A stretch of DNA of 22,618 bases from positions 1 to 22,618 of the forward strand of contig JAVWIF010000027.1 of the NCBI GenBank assembly GCA_036639635.1, in the 5' to 3' direction. Positions 14,624 to 21,165 of the stretch are shown here, in pieces. Each line of letters begins with the position of its first letter. The stretch's first letter is position 1. The notes under the pieces were generated by a model. The model was not told the DNA's origin. It was given only the letters and a program-made list of their open reading frames with translations, and did no database searches. The translations under genes were made by a program, and so were the position numbers. The stretch is from JAVWIF01 sp036639635 (lineage in GTDB: Bacteria > Bacillota_I > Bacilli_A > Erysipelotrichales > Erysipelotrichaceae).

Positions 14624-14661
14624 TTTTTTTTATTAAAAATGAAATGGAGTAAAAATATAAT

Positions 14662-14739
14662 ATGTTAGTTAAAGAACGATATAAGTACAGTAGTGTAGAA
14701 ATATCGTCTTTTTATTCGCCAAACAAAAATTGTAAATAA
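14662..14739 (+). CDS. Possible 25-codon ORF of unknown function
   Basis: ATG 14662 to TAA 14739 encodes MLVKERYKYSSVEISSFYSP then NKNCK. GGAG lies 12 nt upstream, further than ideal. A TATAAT overlaps just before the ATG. It sits after the terminator of the tandem RNA and before the GH4 promoter. In such A+T-rich DNA it may be chance. Confidence 0.15.
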   Translation: MLVKERYKYSSVEISSFYSPNKNCK

Positions 14740-14760
14740 AAAATATTAAGAAAGAAAACA

Positions 14761-14790
14761 GTAACATACATTGTTACAAATGACAATGTA
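14761..14790. promoter_or_regulatory. Inverted repeats upstream of the GH4 gene (candidate operator)
   Basis: Two overlapping dyads share a strand: GTAACA-TACAT-TGTTAC (14761-14777) and TACATTGT-N8-ACAATGTA (14767-14774 and 14783-14790), both perfect. They lie about 55-85 bp upstream of a plausible -10 and could bind one of the RpiR-type regulators encoded in this locus. Confidence 0.4.
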
Positions 14791-14840
14791 AGGGATTACA
14801 AGCAGAAACGTTTGGTGCTATATTCATTGGCTTTTATTTA

Positions 14841-14875
14841 TGATATATTTTGAATGTACTTCAGAGAGGCCTCTC
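14841..14875 (+). promoter_or_regulatory. Probable GH4-PTS promoter with a start-site palindrome
   Basis: TGATATATT (14841-14849) resembles an extended -10; the -35 is weak. About 15 bp downstream the perfect 12-bp palindrome GAGAGGCCTCTC (14864-14875) covers the expected transcription start region. It is GC-rich in AT-rich surroundings and has no loop, so it is better read as a protein-binding site than as a hairpin. A weak catabolite-repression-like core, AAACGTTT, lies at 14806-14813. Confidence 0.4.
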
Positions 14876-14922
14876 AAAGTAAAAATAAAAATTTTAAAAA
14901 TAAGAAATGGAGAATATTAAAA

Positions 14923-16248
14923 ATGAAAAATTATAGTGTTTGTATTGTTGGTGGAGGTAGTACTTTTACCTTAGGGTTTTTAAAGTCATTTGTAAGACTA
15001 AAAAGGGAATTTCCTATTAAAAAACTTGTTTTGTTTGATATAGACGCAGAACGCCAAGAACCAATTGGAGAGTTTGGAAAGATTCTTTTTCAAGAGAGAT
15101 TTCCTGAATTAGACTTCTCATATACTACAGATATTGAAAAAGCATATGACGAAATGGATTTCATATTTATGCAAATGCGTTCAGGTGGACTTCCAATGAG
15201 AGCAAAGGATGAACATATTCCTTTAAGCATGGGACTTATTGGGCAAGAAACATGCGGTGCTGGTGGTATGGCATATGGATTACGTTCTTGTGTAGATATG
15301 ATAAAAGCGGTACATGATATTCGTAAGTATTCGCCAGAAGCATGGATTTTGAATTATTCCAATCCAGCAGCAATTGTTGCAGAAGCATTAAGAAGAGAAT
15401 TTCCAGAGGATAAAAAACTATTAAATATTTGTGATCAACCTGAAAATGTTGTTAGATCATGTAGTCGTATTCTAGGGTGTGATTGGGAGAACTTGGATCC
15501 TATATATTTTGGGCTTAATCATTATGGTTGGTTTAAACATATGTACGATAAAAAAACTGGAGAAGATTTACTTCCAAAATTAAAAGAATTAATAAAAAAG
15601 AATGGATTCCTTCCACAAGATGCTGAACAAAGAGATCAATCTTGGTTAGATACATATGGAATGGTTGAAACTATTATGAATGATTTTCCTGAATTTTTAC
15701 CTAATACATATGATCAATACTATTTATATCCAGATTATAAAGCAAGACATTTGAATTCAGACTTTACACGTGCTGATGAAGTTATGGCAGGTCGCGAAAA
15801 ACGTGTTTTTGGAGAATGCAGAAAGATAGTGAGCGAAGGGAAAATAGGGGATAAGTTTGATGACATTAGCGATGCACATGCAGAAATGATGATAAAAGTA
15901 GCTGAAGCAATTGCATTTAATAAAAATAACCATCATATTTTAATTGTTGAAAATAATGGTGCCATTAATAATATGCAAGATGATGCAATGGTTGAAGTCG
16001 TGTGTGAACTAGGTGTAAATGGTCCGCGTCCATTACGAGTAGGAAATATACCTCAATTTTACTTAGGGTTATTGGTGAATCAAGTGTCTTCAGAAAAATT
16101 AATTGTTGATGCATACTTCGAAAATTCTTATCAAAAGGCATTGGAGGCATTTACATTAAATCGGTTGATTAATGATGGCAAAAAGGCACGTATAGTATTG
16201 GATGCACTAATTGAAGCAAATAAAGGTATGTGGCCTGAACTAAAATAA
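14923..16248 (+). CDS. GH4 6-phospho-glycosidase, alpha-type (NAD and Mn2+ dependent)
   Basis: Hydrolyses a phosphorylated disaccharide in the cytoplasm by the GH4 redox mechanism. The N-terminal Rossmann motif VCIVGGGST (6-14) binds NAD. QETCGAGGMAYG (109-120) and NYSNPAAIVAEA (144-155) are typical of the family. Cys170 in CDQP and His200 in GLNHYGW are the expected metal ligands. Known 6-phospho-alpha-glucosidases carry CDxP, while the beta enzymes carry CNxP, so an alpha-glucoside substrate such as maltose-6-phosphate is favoured. At 441 residues the length is normal. I start at ATG 14923, which has GGAG 10 nt upstream; the frame is open back to 14854, but that start lies in the promoter region without a ribosome-binding site. 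The PTS transporter gene follows after 41 bp. Confidence 0.9.
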   Translation: MKNYSVCIVGGGSTFTLGFLKSFVRLKREFPIKKLVLFDIDAERQEPIGEFGKILFQERFPELDFSYTTDIEKAYDEMDFIFMQMRSGGLPMRAKDEHIPLSMGLIGQETCGAGGMAYGLRSCVDMIKAVHDIRKYSPEAWILNYSNPAAIVAEALRREFPEDKKLLNICDQPENVVRSCSRILGCDWENLDPIYFGLNHYGWFKHMYDKKTGEDLLPKLKELIKKNGFLPQDAEQRDQSWLDTYGMVETIMNDFPEFLPNTYDQYYLYPDYKARHLNSDFTRADEVMAGREKRVFGECRKIVSEGKIGDKFDDISDAHAEMMIKVAEAIAFNKNNHHILIVENNGAINNMQDDAMVEVVCELGVNGPRPLRVGNIPQFYLGLLVNQVSSEKLIVDAYFENSYQKALEAFTLNRLINDGKKARIVLDALIEANKGMWPELK

Positions 16249-16289
16249 ATGTTGTTAGATCATTATAAATAATAAAAGGGAGTAATATA

Positions 16290-17810
16290 ATGAAAAAAAA
16301 TAAAATAATGGATTTCTTCTCGGCATTAGGTAGAAGTCTTATGATGCCCATCGCTGCATTAGCTGCATGTGGTATTATTCTTGGATTAACTGCAGCTCTG
16401 ATGAAAACGCAGATTGTTGAAGTTGCACCATTTCTTGCACAACCTGTAGTATTCTACTTGATTAGCACTTTAAATAAAATATCTGGGATTGTATTTACTT
16501 TGATTCCAGTACTGTTTGCAATTTCGATTTCTTTTGGAATGGCGAGGGAAGATAAAGAAATCGCAGCATTTGCTGGATTTATTGGGTATTATACATTCTT
16601 AGTTAGCGCTAGCTGTATGATAGCTTCAGGAGCAATGAATTTTGATACATTAAAGATATCAATGATATTAGGGATTAAAACTGTTGATATGGGTGCAGTT
16701 GCTGGGATTTTGACGGGAGTTGTTGTGGCCTCATTACACAATAAATATCACAAAATTTCATTTCCAGTTGCAATTGCATTTTATGGAGGCAAGAGGTTTG
16801 TAGCGATTATAGTGATTTTGGTTATGGCTGTATTAGGGCAGTTCGCACCAATTATTTGGACTCCAGTATCAGAGGGAATTACTTTGTTAGGAAATACAAT
16901 TGCAACATCAGGGTTATTGGGAGTATTCAGTTTTGGGTTTTTAGAGCGATTGTTAATACCTACAGGGTTACACCACGTTTTAAATGGTGTTTTTAGAACT
17001 ACAGCAGTTGGTGGAGTTTATAATGGTGTTGAAGGATGTTTGAATATTTTTCTACAGTTCTTTGATAAAGTAGATATTGCCCAAATGCAACCTTTCACAC
17101 AATTTTTAGGACAAGGGAAAATGCCATTTATGATGTTTGGATTACCAGCAGCGGCTTTAGCAATTTATAAAACAAGCCCAAAAGATAAGAAAACAAAAGT
17201 AAAAGCATTATTAATAGCTGGGGTTGCAGCAAGTGTAATTTCTGGAATTACAGAACCATTAGAATTTGTTTTTATGTTTATTGCGCCACCATTGTTTTTG
17301 TTCCATGCTTTTATGGGCGGAATTTCTTTCTTACTGATGTCAGCATTAGGAGTTATTGTTGGAAATACTGGTGGTGGAGTGATTGATTTAATTATATGGG
17401 GAGTTTTACAACCAGGGTCTAATTGGTACTGGATTTTGATTGTTGGACCAGTATATGCAGTGATATATTTCTATGTCTTTAAATGGTATTTTAAAAAGAA
17501 AAATTTATCTGTAGATGTTGCGGATGATGAAGAAGAAAACGATTCAGTCAATAGTATATCTGATAAAGAACAGACAAGGGCATTGAAAGTAATTGAAGGG
17601 TTAGGGGGTTTAGATAATATCATAACAGTGAATAATTGTATTTCTAGATTGAGAGTGGATATTAAAAATATGGCACAAATAGACGAGAGTTTATTAAAGA
17701 AAACTGGATGTATGGGGATTGTTAAACCAAGCGATACTCATATACAAGTGATTTATGGACCACAAGTTGAACAAGTTGCAAATTCTGTGAGAGAAGTAAT
17801 GAAATACTAA
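16290..17810 (+). CDS. PTS EIICB, glucose/maltose family
   Basis: Membrane transporter that imports and phosphorylates a sugar. The EIIC domain spans about 1-400, with the GITEPLEF motif (319-326) and His228 in IPTGLHHVLNG. After an acidic linker (DVADDEEEND) the EIIB domain (about 428-506) carries the phospho-cysteine Cys450 in NNCISRLRV. There is no EIIA domain on this chain; a Crr-type EIIA is encoded at 19481-19957. The pairing with GH4 matches known alpha-glucoside PTS systems (MalB or GlvC types). GGGAG lies 9 nt before the ATG. A terminator follows directly. The true sugar is inferred from the neighbouring enzyme, not from the transporter. Confidence 0.9.
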   Translation: MKKNKIMDFFSALGRSLMMPIAALAACGIILGLTAALMKTQIVEVAPFLAQPVVFYLISTLNKISGIVFTLIPVLFAISISFGMAREDKEIAAFAGFIGYYTFLVSASCMIASGAMNFDTLKISMILGIKTVDMGAVAGILTGVVVASLHNKYHKISFPVAIAFYGGKRFVAIIVILVMAVLGQFAPIIWTPVSEGITLLGNTIATSGLLGVFSFGFLERLLIPTGLHHVLNGVFRTTAVGGVYNGVEGCLNIFLQFFDKVDIAQMQPFTQFLGQGKMPFMMFGLPAAALAIYKTSPKDKKTKVKALLIAGVAASVISGITEPLEFVFMFIAPPLFLFHAFMGGISFLLMSALGVIVGNTGGGVIDLIIWGVLQPGSNWYWILIVGPVYAVIYFYVFKWYFKKKNLSVDVADDEEENDSVNSISDKEQTRALKVIEGLGGLDNIITVNNCISRLRVDIKNMAQIDESLLKKTGCMGIVKPSDTHIQVIYGPQVEQVANSVREVMKY

Positions 17811-17843
17811 AATAGCAGTGCGACATTAGTTGCACTGCTATTT
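17810..17843. terminator. Convergent terminator between the PTS and RpiR genes
   Basis: A perfect 12-bp stem, AAATAGCAGTGC (17810-17821) with GCACTGCTATTT (17832-17843), and a 10-nt loop fill the gap between the EIICB stop and the stop of the convergent regulator. T-tracts on both strands are short. Confidence 0.8.
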
Positions 17844-17846
17844 ACA

Positions 17847-18620
17847 TTAAAAGTGTATAATGCCATCAAGTGGACTATATTGTAAATGTGTTAATTCAAT
17901 AAGAATTTGCGTAATAGTAAGTACGCCTAATCGAGAATTAATATCAATATTATTATATACTTCATTTTTATCACTACTATAAAGTATGATATCACATAGT
18001 TTTATTAAACTACTCTTTTGATTACTTGTAATTAAAATTATAAAAGCATTGCTTTTTTTAGCATTTAAAATTGGTTCACTATATATATCGTATTCACCAT
18101 GTGCACTAATAATGACGATTGCTGATTTTACAGATAGATTAGATGAAATACTGCGTAATAGGTGTAATCCATTAATTAAGATACATGGGCGATCTAATGA
18201 AGTTAGGTTGCATTGCAGATATTGAGCAGCAATAAAACTTAGGCTTCTTCCGTGAATATACAATGGAATATTACTACATAAGATATCAATGACTTTTTCT
18301 ACATCATCAAAATCCAAAGAATCAATATTATCTTTAAATAAAGCTAAAGGATGTTCGATAATCATTTGATAATCAAGCTGATTTATTGTGTTTAGGTCTT
18401 TTAATTCTTTGTTTACTACATATTTAAATTCATTAAATCCAGCGATATTTAGTTTTTTGCAAAACCTAACGACTGTTGCATTTGATATGTATAATGGCTT
18501 ACTAATATCAATTAAATTCATATAGGGAATTGATGATGTGTGATTTTTAAAAAAAGAGAGAATATCTTGCTCAATTGATGTCAAAGGTAAACGCTGGGCT
18601 TTTTCTAAAATTGGTATCAT
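17847..18620 (-). CDS. RpiR-family transcriptional regulator (second of a pair)
   Basis: A 257-residue regulator with an N-terminal RpiR helix-turn-helix (about 1-75; recognition region LYISNATVVRFCKKLNIAGF) and a C-terminal SIS domain (about 105-235) that in this family binds a sugar phosphate. The SIS core reads IVIISAHGEYDIYSEPILNA. GGAGG lies before ATG 18620, inside the end of the upstream regulator gene, with which it overlaps in an ATGA junction. It is clearly a paralogue of that neighbour but diverged, especially in the SIS domain. It probably controls the GH4/PTS genes, alone or as a hetero-oligomer with its partner. Confidence 0.85.
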   Translation of the reverse strand: MIPILEKAQRLPLTSIEQDILSFFKNHTSSIPYMNLIDISKPLYISNATVVRFCKKLNIAGFNEFKYVVNKELKDLNTINQLDYQMIIEHPLALFKDNIDSLDFDDVEKVIDILCSNIPLYIHGRSLSFIAAQYLQCNLTSLDRPCILINGLHLLRSISSNLSVKSAIVIISAHGEYDIYSEPILNAKKSNAFIILITSNQKSSLIKLCDIILYSSDKNEVYNNIDINSRLGVLTITQILIELTHLQYSPLDGIIHF

Positions 18621-19399
18621 ATAGATTCCTCCTTAAGTTTAATGGTTTTAAGATAACTTTTAATAATTAAATCAATAATGTAAAATATAGGCAATCTTGA
18701 AGTATATTCGGCACCTTCATTTTCTCGTTGATTTGAAAAAAAGCGAAAATTAATGGTAGCGAGATTTGCAATGCTGTTTTTTGTATAAGGTGTAATCGCA
18801 ATAATTGTTACACCATTCATTAATGCTAACTTAACAAGTCTTGCAGTTGGTGCATAATCGCCTCTTGAACTAATAACTACCAGAGTATCTTCAGAACTCA
18901 GGTGACGGACAATATGTTCTACTAATTGAGAGGCACTGTATTCGTAAACTCTTTGTCGACCAATTGACAATAAAAGCTTTTCAAAATAATTAATTTGAAT
19001 TCCAGTTAATCCACCACTATTGAAAAGATGAATAGGGCGATTACTTGATAAAATGTCGATAGTGGATTTGAGGCTTGTTTCTTGAATCATAGCTGCAGTA
19101 CTTTCGATATCGTTATACAAGTTAGAAAGTATATTTTTTGTAGTATTTACTTTGCTTGGCATTTCTTTTGTTTGACTTGTCTCTTGCTTAAGTGCAAATT
19201 TTAATTCAGCAAAACCTGAATATCCAAGCTTTTTACAGAATCTAAGAATGGTTGCGGTGGAATAAGATATTTGCTTTGAAAAATCGTGTATACTGATAGA
19301 TAAAATTTCTTCTAGATGTTCGTATACATAATTTAATATTATAAGTTCGCTTTTGTTAAGGCTTTGGATAATATCATTATCTAAATGTAAAGTAATCAT
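18617..19399 (-). CDS. RpiR-family transcriptional regulator (first of a pair)
   Basis: A 260-residue RpiR protein: helix-turn-helix (about 1-78; ISYSTATILRFCKKLGYSGF) and SIS domain (about 105-245; IHLFNSGGLTGIQ and LVVISSRGDYAPTARLVK). It is the first gene of the two-regulator unit and is divergent from the EIIA-AEC unit with 81 bp between start codons, so one intergenic region could serve both. AGAGGA precedes ATG 19399. Ligand and activator or repressor mode cannot be read from the sequence; RpiR relatives next to GH4/PTS genes are often activators of maltose-type operons. Confidence 0.87.
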   Translation of the reverse strand: MITLHLDNDIIQSLNKSELIILNYVYEHLEEILSISIHDFSKQISYSTATILRFCKKLGYSGFAELKFALKQETSQTKEMPSKVNTTKNILSNLYNDIESTAAMIQETSLKSTIDILSSNRPIHLFNSGGLTGIQINYFEKLLLSIGRQRVYEYSASQLVEHIVRHLSSEDTLVVISSRGDYAPTARLVKLALMNGVTIIAITPYTKNSIANLATINFRFFSNQRENEGAEYTSRLPIFYIIDLIIKSYLKTIKLKEESI

Positions 19400-19438
19400 A
19401 GTAGTCCTCTTTCGTTGTAGTTTGTCATAAACGTATCA

Positions 19439-19447
19439 ATTATAGCA
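19439..19447 (-). promoter_or_regulatory. Extended -10 promoter of the RpiR pair
   Basis: On the minus strand TGCTATAAT is a perfect extended -10 (TATAAT is plus 19439-19444), 39 bp upstream of the start codon. The -35 is weak. TAAAC (19428-19432) and GTTTA (19450-19454) form loose inverted arms around it. Confidence 0.6.
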
Positions 19448-19480
19448 TAGTTTAAAATAAAAAAAGGAGAAAGAAAAATA

Positions 19481-19957
19481 ATGAAATTATTTAAGAAAAA
19501 AGAAAAATATATAAAATCATATGCAACAGGAACTGTTATCTCAATTACTAAAGTACCTGATGAAGTGTTTTCAAAAAAAATGATGGGTGATGGAATTGCG
19601 ATTTATCCGAAAGATAATAAAATATTATCTCCATGCGAGGGTATTGTAACAGCTATAATACCAACATCACAACATGCTGTTGGTATTACACTAGATAATG
19701 GATTAGAGTTACTTATACATGTTGGCTTAGATACTGTGAATATTAAACAGAAAATTTTTACTACATTGGTTCAAATAGATGATTGTGTTTCTTGTGGACA
19801 AACATTAATTGAATTCGAAAAAGATGATTTACAAAAAGAAGGCTTTAGTGATATTACAATGTGTGTTGTTACAAGCAAAGGAAATTCAAAAGGCTTTGAA
19901 ATTATGCCGGTTACAGAAGCTGTGGCAAATGAAACAATAATAATGAGATATCAGTAA
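19481..19957 (+). CDS. PTS EIIA, glucose (Crr) type
   Basis: A 158-residue phosphocarrier that passes phosphate from HPr to an EIIB. The Crr fold is evident: the YATGTVISITKVPDEVFS strand, GDGIAIYP, His65 in PTSQHAVGI and the phosphorylated His80 in LLIHVGLDTVN. It has no fused EIIB or EIIC and most likely serves the EIICB at 16290-17810, from which it is separated by the two regulator genes. GGAG lies 11 nt before ATG 19481. The AEC transporter gene follows in the same direction after about 48 bp. Confidence 0.92.
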   Translation: MKLFKKKEKYIKSYATGTVISITKVPDEVFSKKMMGDGIAIYPKDNKILSPCEGIVTAIIPTSQHAVGITLDNGLELLIHVGLDTVNIKQKIFTTLVQIDDCVSCGQTLIEFEKDDLQKEGFSDITMCVVTSKGNSKGFEIMPVTEAVANETIIMRYQ

Positions 19958-20005
19958 TATTTGTGTCAGAAAAAACGAATCGTGTAAAGGTTGTTGAGAG
20001 AAAAT

Positions 20006-20938
20006 ATGAATATTGAAGCTATATTTATTACAATGTCAAAAATGTTCACATTAATTTTGTTAGGTTATGGACTTATGAAAAAAGGGAGTCTTGACAAAAA
20101 TAGCAATCGTAGATTATCAGGGTTGGTTGTTAGTGTTTTATCACCAGCATTAATATTGAGCTCTGTATGCTCGAGGCAAGGGAATAGTGATAAAAATTTG
20201 ATTTGGAGTGCCTTGCTTATTGGGATTATACTATATGTAGTTCTAATAATTATTTCAAAAATTATAATAGCACTGTTTCACTTAGAAACCAAAGAAAGAT
20301 CGGTTTTTGAATTGCTCATTATATTTAATAATACTGCGTTTATTGGATATCCCATATTGAGGGTAATGTATGGAGAATTTTCTGTGTTTGTATTTTCTGT
20401 ATTACATATGCCATTTAATATTTTAATATACTCTTATGGAGTGTTCTTAATTCAAAAAGGAAAAAAAGATAATTATAAAAAAATCGATTTTCATAATTTT
20501 ATTTCTACTGGAATTATTAGTTCATTATTAGCTATAATCATTTATTTTGCTGAATTACATATTCCAACACCTTTTGTTGAATTATTATCCATGGTTGGTG
20601 AAGCAACCATTCCTCTTAGTATGATTGTAATAGGATCAAGTTTGGCATTAATTCCATTTAAAAAAATATTTATGAAGAAAAAAATATATGTGCTATCATT
20701 AATAAAACTAGTTGGAATGCCAATTTTTGCATATGTTGTTGTTGGATTGTTGCCAATAGAAAATTTTCTTAAAGAACTTGTTATTGTTACAAGTACATTA
20801 CCAGCAGGATCAATGATTGTTATGTTATCCGCCGAATACGAAGGAAACACAGAAGTGGCATCAATTGGAGTTTTTGTAACTACGCTGTTTTCAGTAGTAA
20901 CCATTCCAATAATGATAAAATATCTAATATATAATTAA
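20006..20938 (+). CDS. AEC (auxin efflux carrier) family transporter
   Basis: A 310-residue integral membrane protein with about ten helices in two five-helix halves, the first ending near 150 and the second starting near 165. The family motif region LVVSVLSPALILSSV and the second-half ATIPLSMIVIGSSL and TLPAGSMIVMLSAEY are visible. Bacterial AEC proteins often move organic anions such as malate or lactate; the substrate here is unknown. I use ATG 20006 with GAGAG upstream rather than the tandem TTG codons at 19991-19996. Cotranscription with EIIA suggests export of a fermentation product or uptake of a related compound during growth on the sugar, but that is inference. Confidence 0.85.
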   Translation: MNIEAIFITMSKMFTLILLGYGLMKKGSLDKNSNRRLSGLVVSVLSPALILSSVCSRQGNSDKNLIWSALLIGIILYVVLIIISKIIIALFHLETKERSVFELLIIFNNTAFIGYPILRVMYGEFSVFVFSVLHMPFNILIYSYGVFLIQKGKKDNYKKIDFHNFISTGIISSLLAIIIYFAELHIPTPFVELLSMVGEATIPLSMIVIGSSLALIPFKKIFMKKKIYVLSLIKLVGMPIFAYVVVGLLPIENFLKELVIVTSTLPAGSMIVMLSAEYEGNTEVASIGVFVTTLFSVVTIPIMIKYLIYN

Positions 20939-20947
20939 ATGCAAATG

Positions 20948-21133
20948 TAAAAAGTTGCACATTTTGGTGGTTACATCATTTATTTTTCAAGTAAAGAGAA
21001 TTATAGACATTTCTGAAAAGATGCTCAAATAAATCACTTAATAACAAATACATATTTTGATAATTATGCTTGTGGAAATAAGAGGAAATTTGCTGTTAAT
21101 ATTGAGAATGCTATAAAAAAACAAGGTTTATAA
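20948..21133 (+). pseudogene. Possible decayed gene remnant
   Basis: The frame ending at TAA 21131-21133 reads like protein for most of the gap between the AEC and MATE genes, interrupted by one TGA at about 21014. The last part (KDAQINHLITNTYFDNYACG then NKRKFAVNIENAIKKQGL) has a normal residue mix. No ribosome-binding site and start are found. I do not recognise the family, and chance coding potential in AT-rich DNA is a real alternative. Confidence 0.25.
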
Positions 21134-21134
21134 A

Positions 21135-21165
21135 AAAAGATGAGCGAAGAAAACGCTCATCTTTT
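21135..21165. terminator. Bidirectional intrinsic terminator after the MATE gene
   Basis: AAAAGATGAGCG (21135-21146), an AAGAAAA loop and CGCTCATCTTTT (21154-21165) form a perfect 12-bp stem with A and T flanks. It overlaps the MATE stop codon and can end transcription from both sides. Confidence 0.9.

Larger units (their letters stand above)
14491..14631 (+). ncRNA. Unidentified structured RNA with two tandem hairpin modules
   Basis: Between a near-consensus promoter and a T8 tract (14624-14631) lie two copies of a hairpin module. Each has a 6-bp outer stem (GGATGA with TCATCC in copy 2, 14585-14590 and 14617-14622), a purine-rich internal loop (CGGAGG facing AGAGAATA), and a 4-bp inner stem closed by a GNRA tetraloop. 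A small hairpin, CTAAT-TAC-ATTAG (14503-14515), precedes copy 1. The outer stem of copy 2 runs straight into the T-tract, so it can act as a terminator. I do not recognise a known riboswitch or small-RNA class. It could be a short free RNA, or a terminating leader for genes further downstream. Alternatively it could be a REP-like repeat, which is less likely given the promoter. Confidence 0.6.

Noticed and set aside
14456..14631. CRISPR array, tRNA, T-box or LicT-type antiterminator as an explanation of the tandem repeats
   Set aside because: There are only two copies with imperfect, structure-preserving differences. There is no cloverleaf, no T-box core sequence and no RAT-like element, and no cas genes are in the window.
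14804..14816. Catabolite-repression (cre) site AGAAACGTTTGGT
   Set aside because: The AAACGTTT core fits, but the outer TG and CA positions of the consensus do not, so it is mentioned only as weak.
20542..20904. A 120-codon minus-strand frame within the AEC gene
   Set aside because: It is the antisense shadow of membrane helices and shows no family features.
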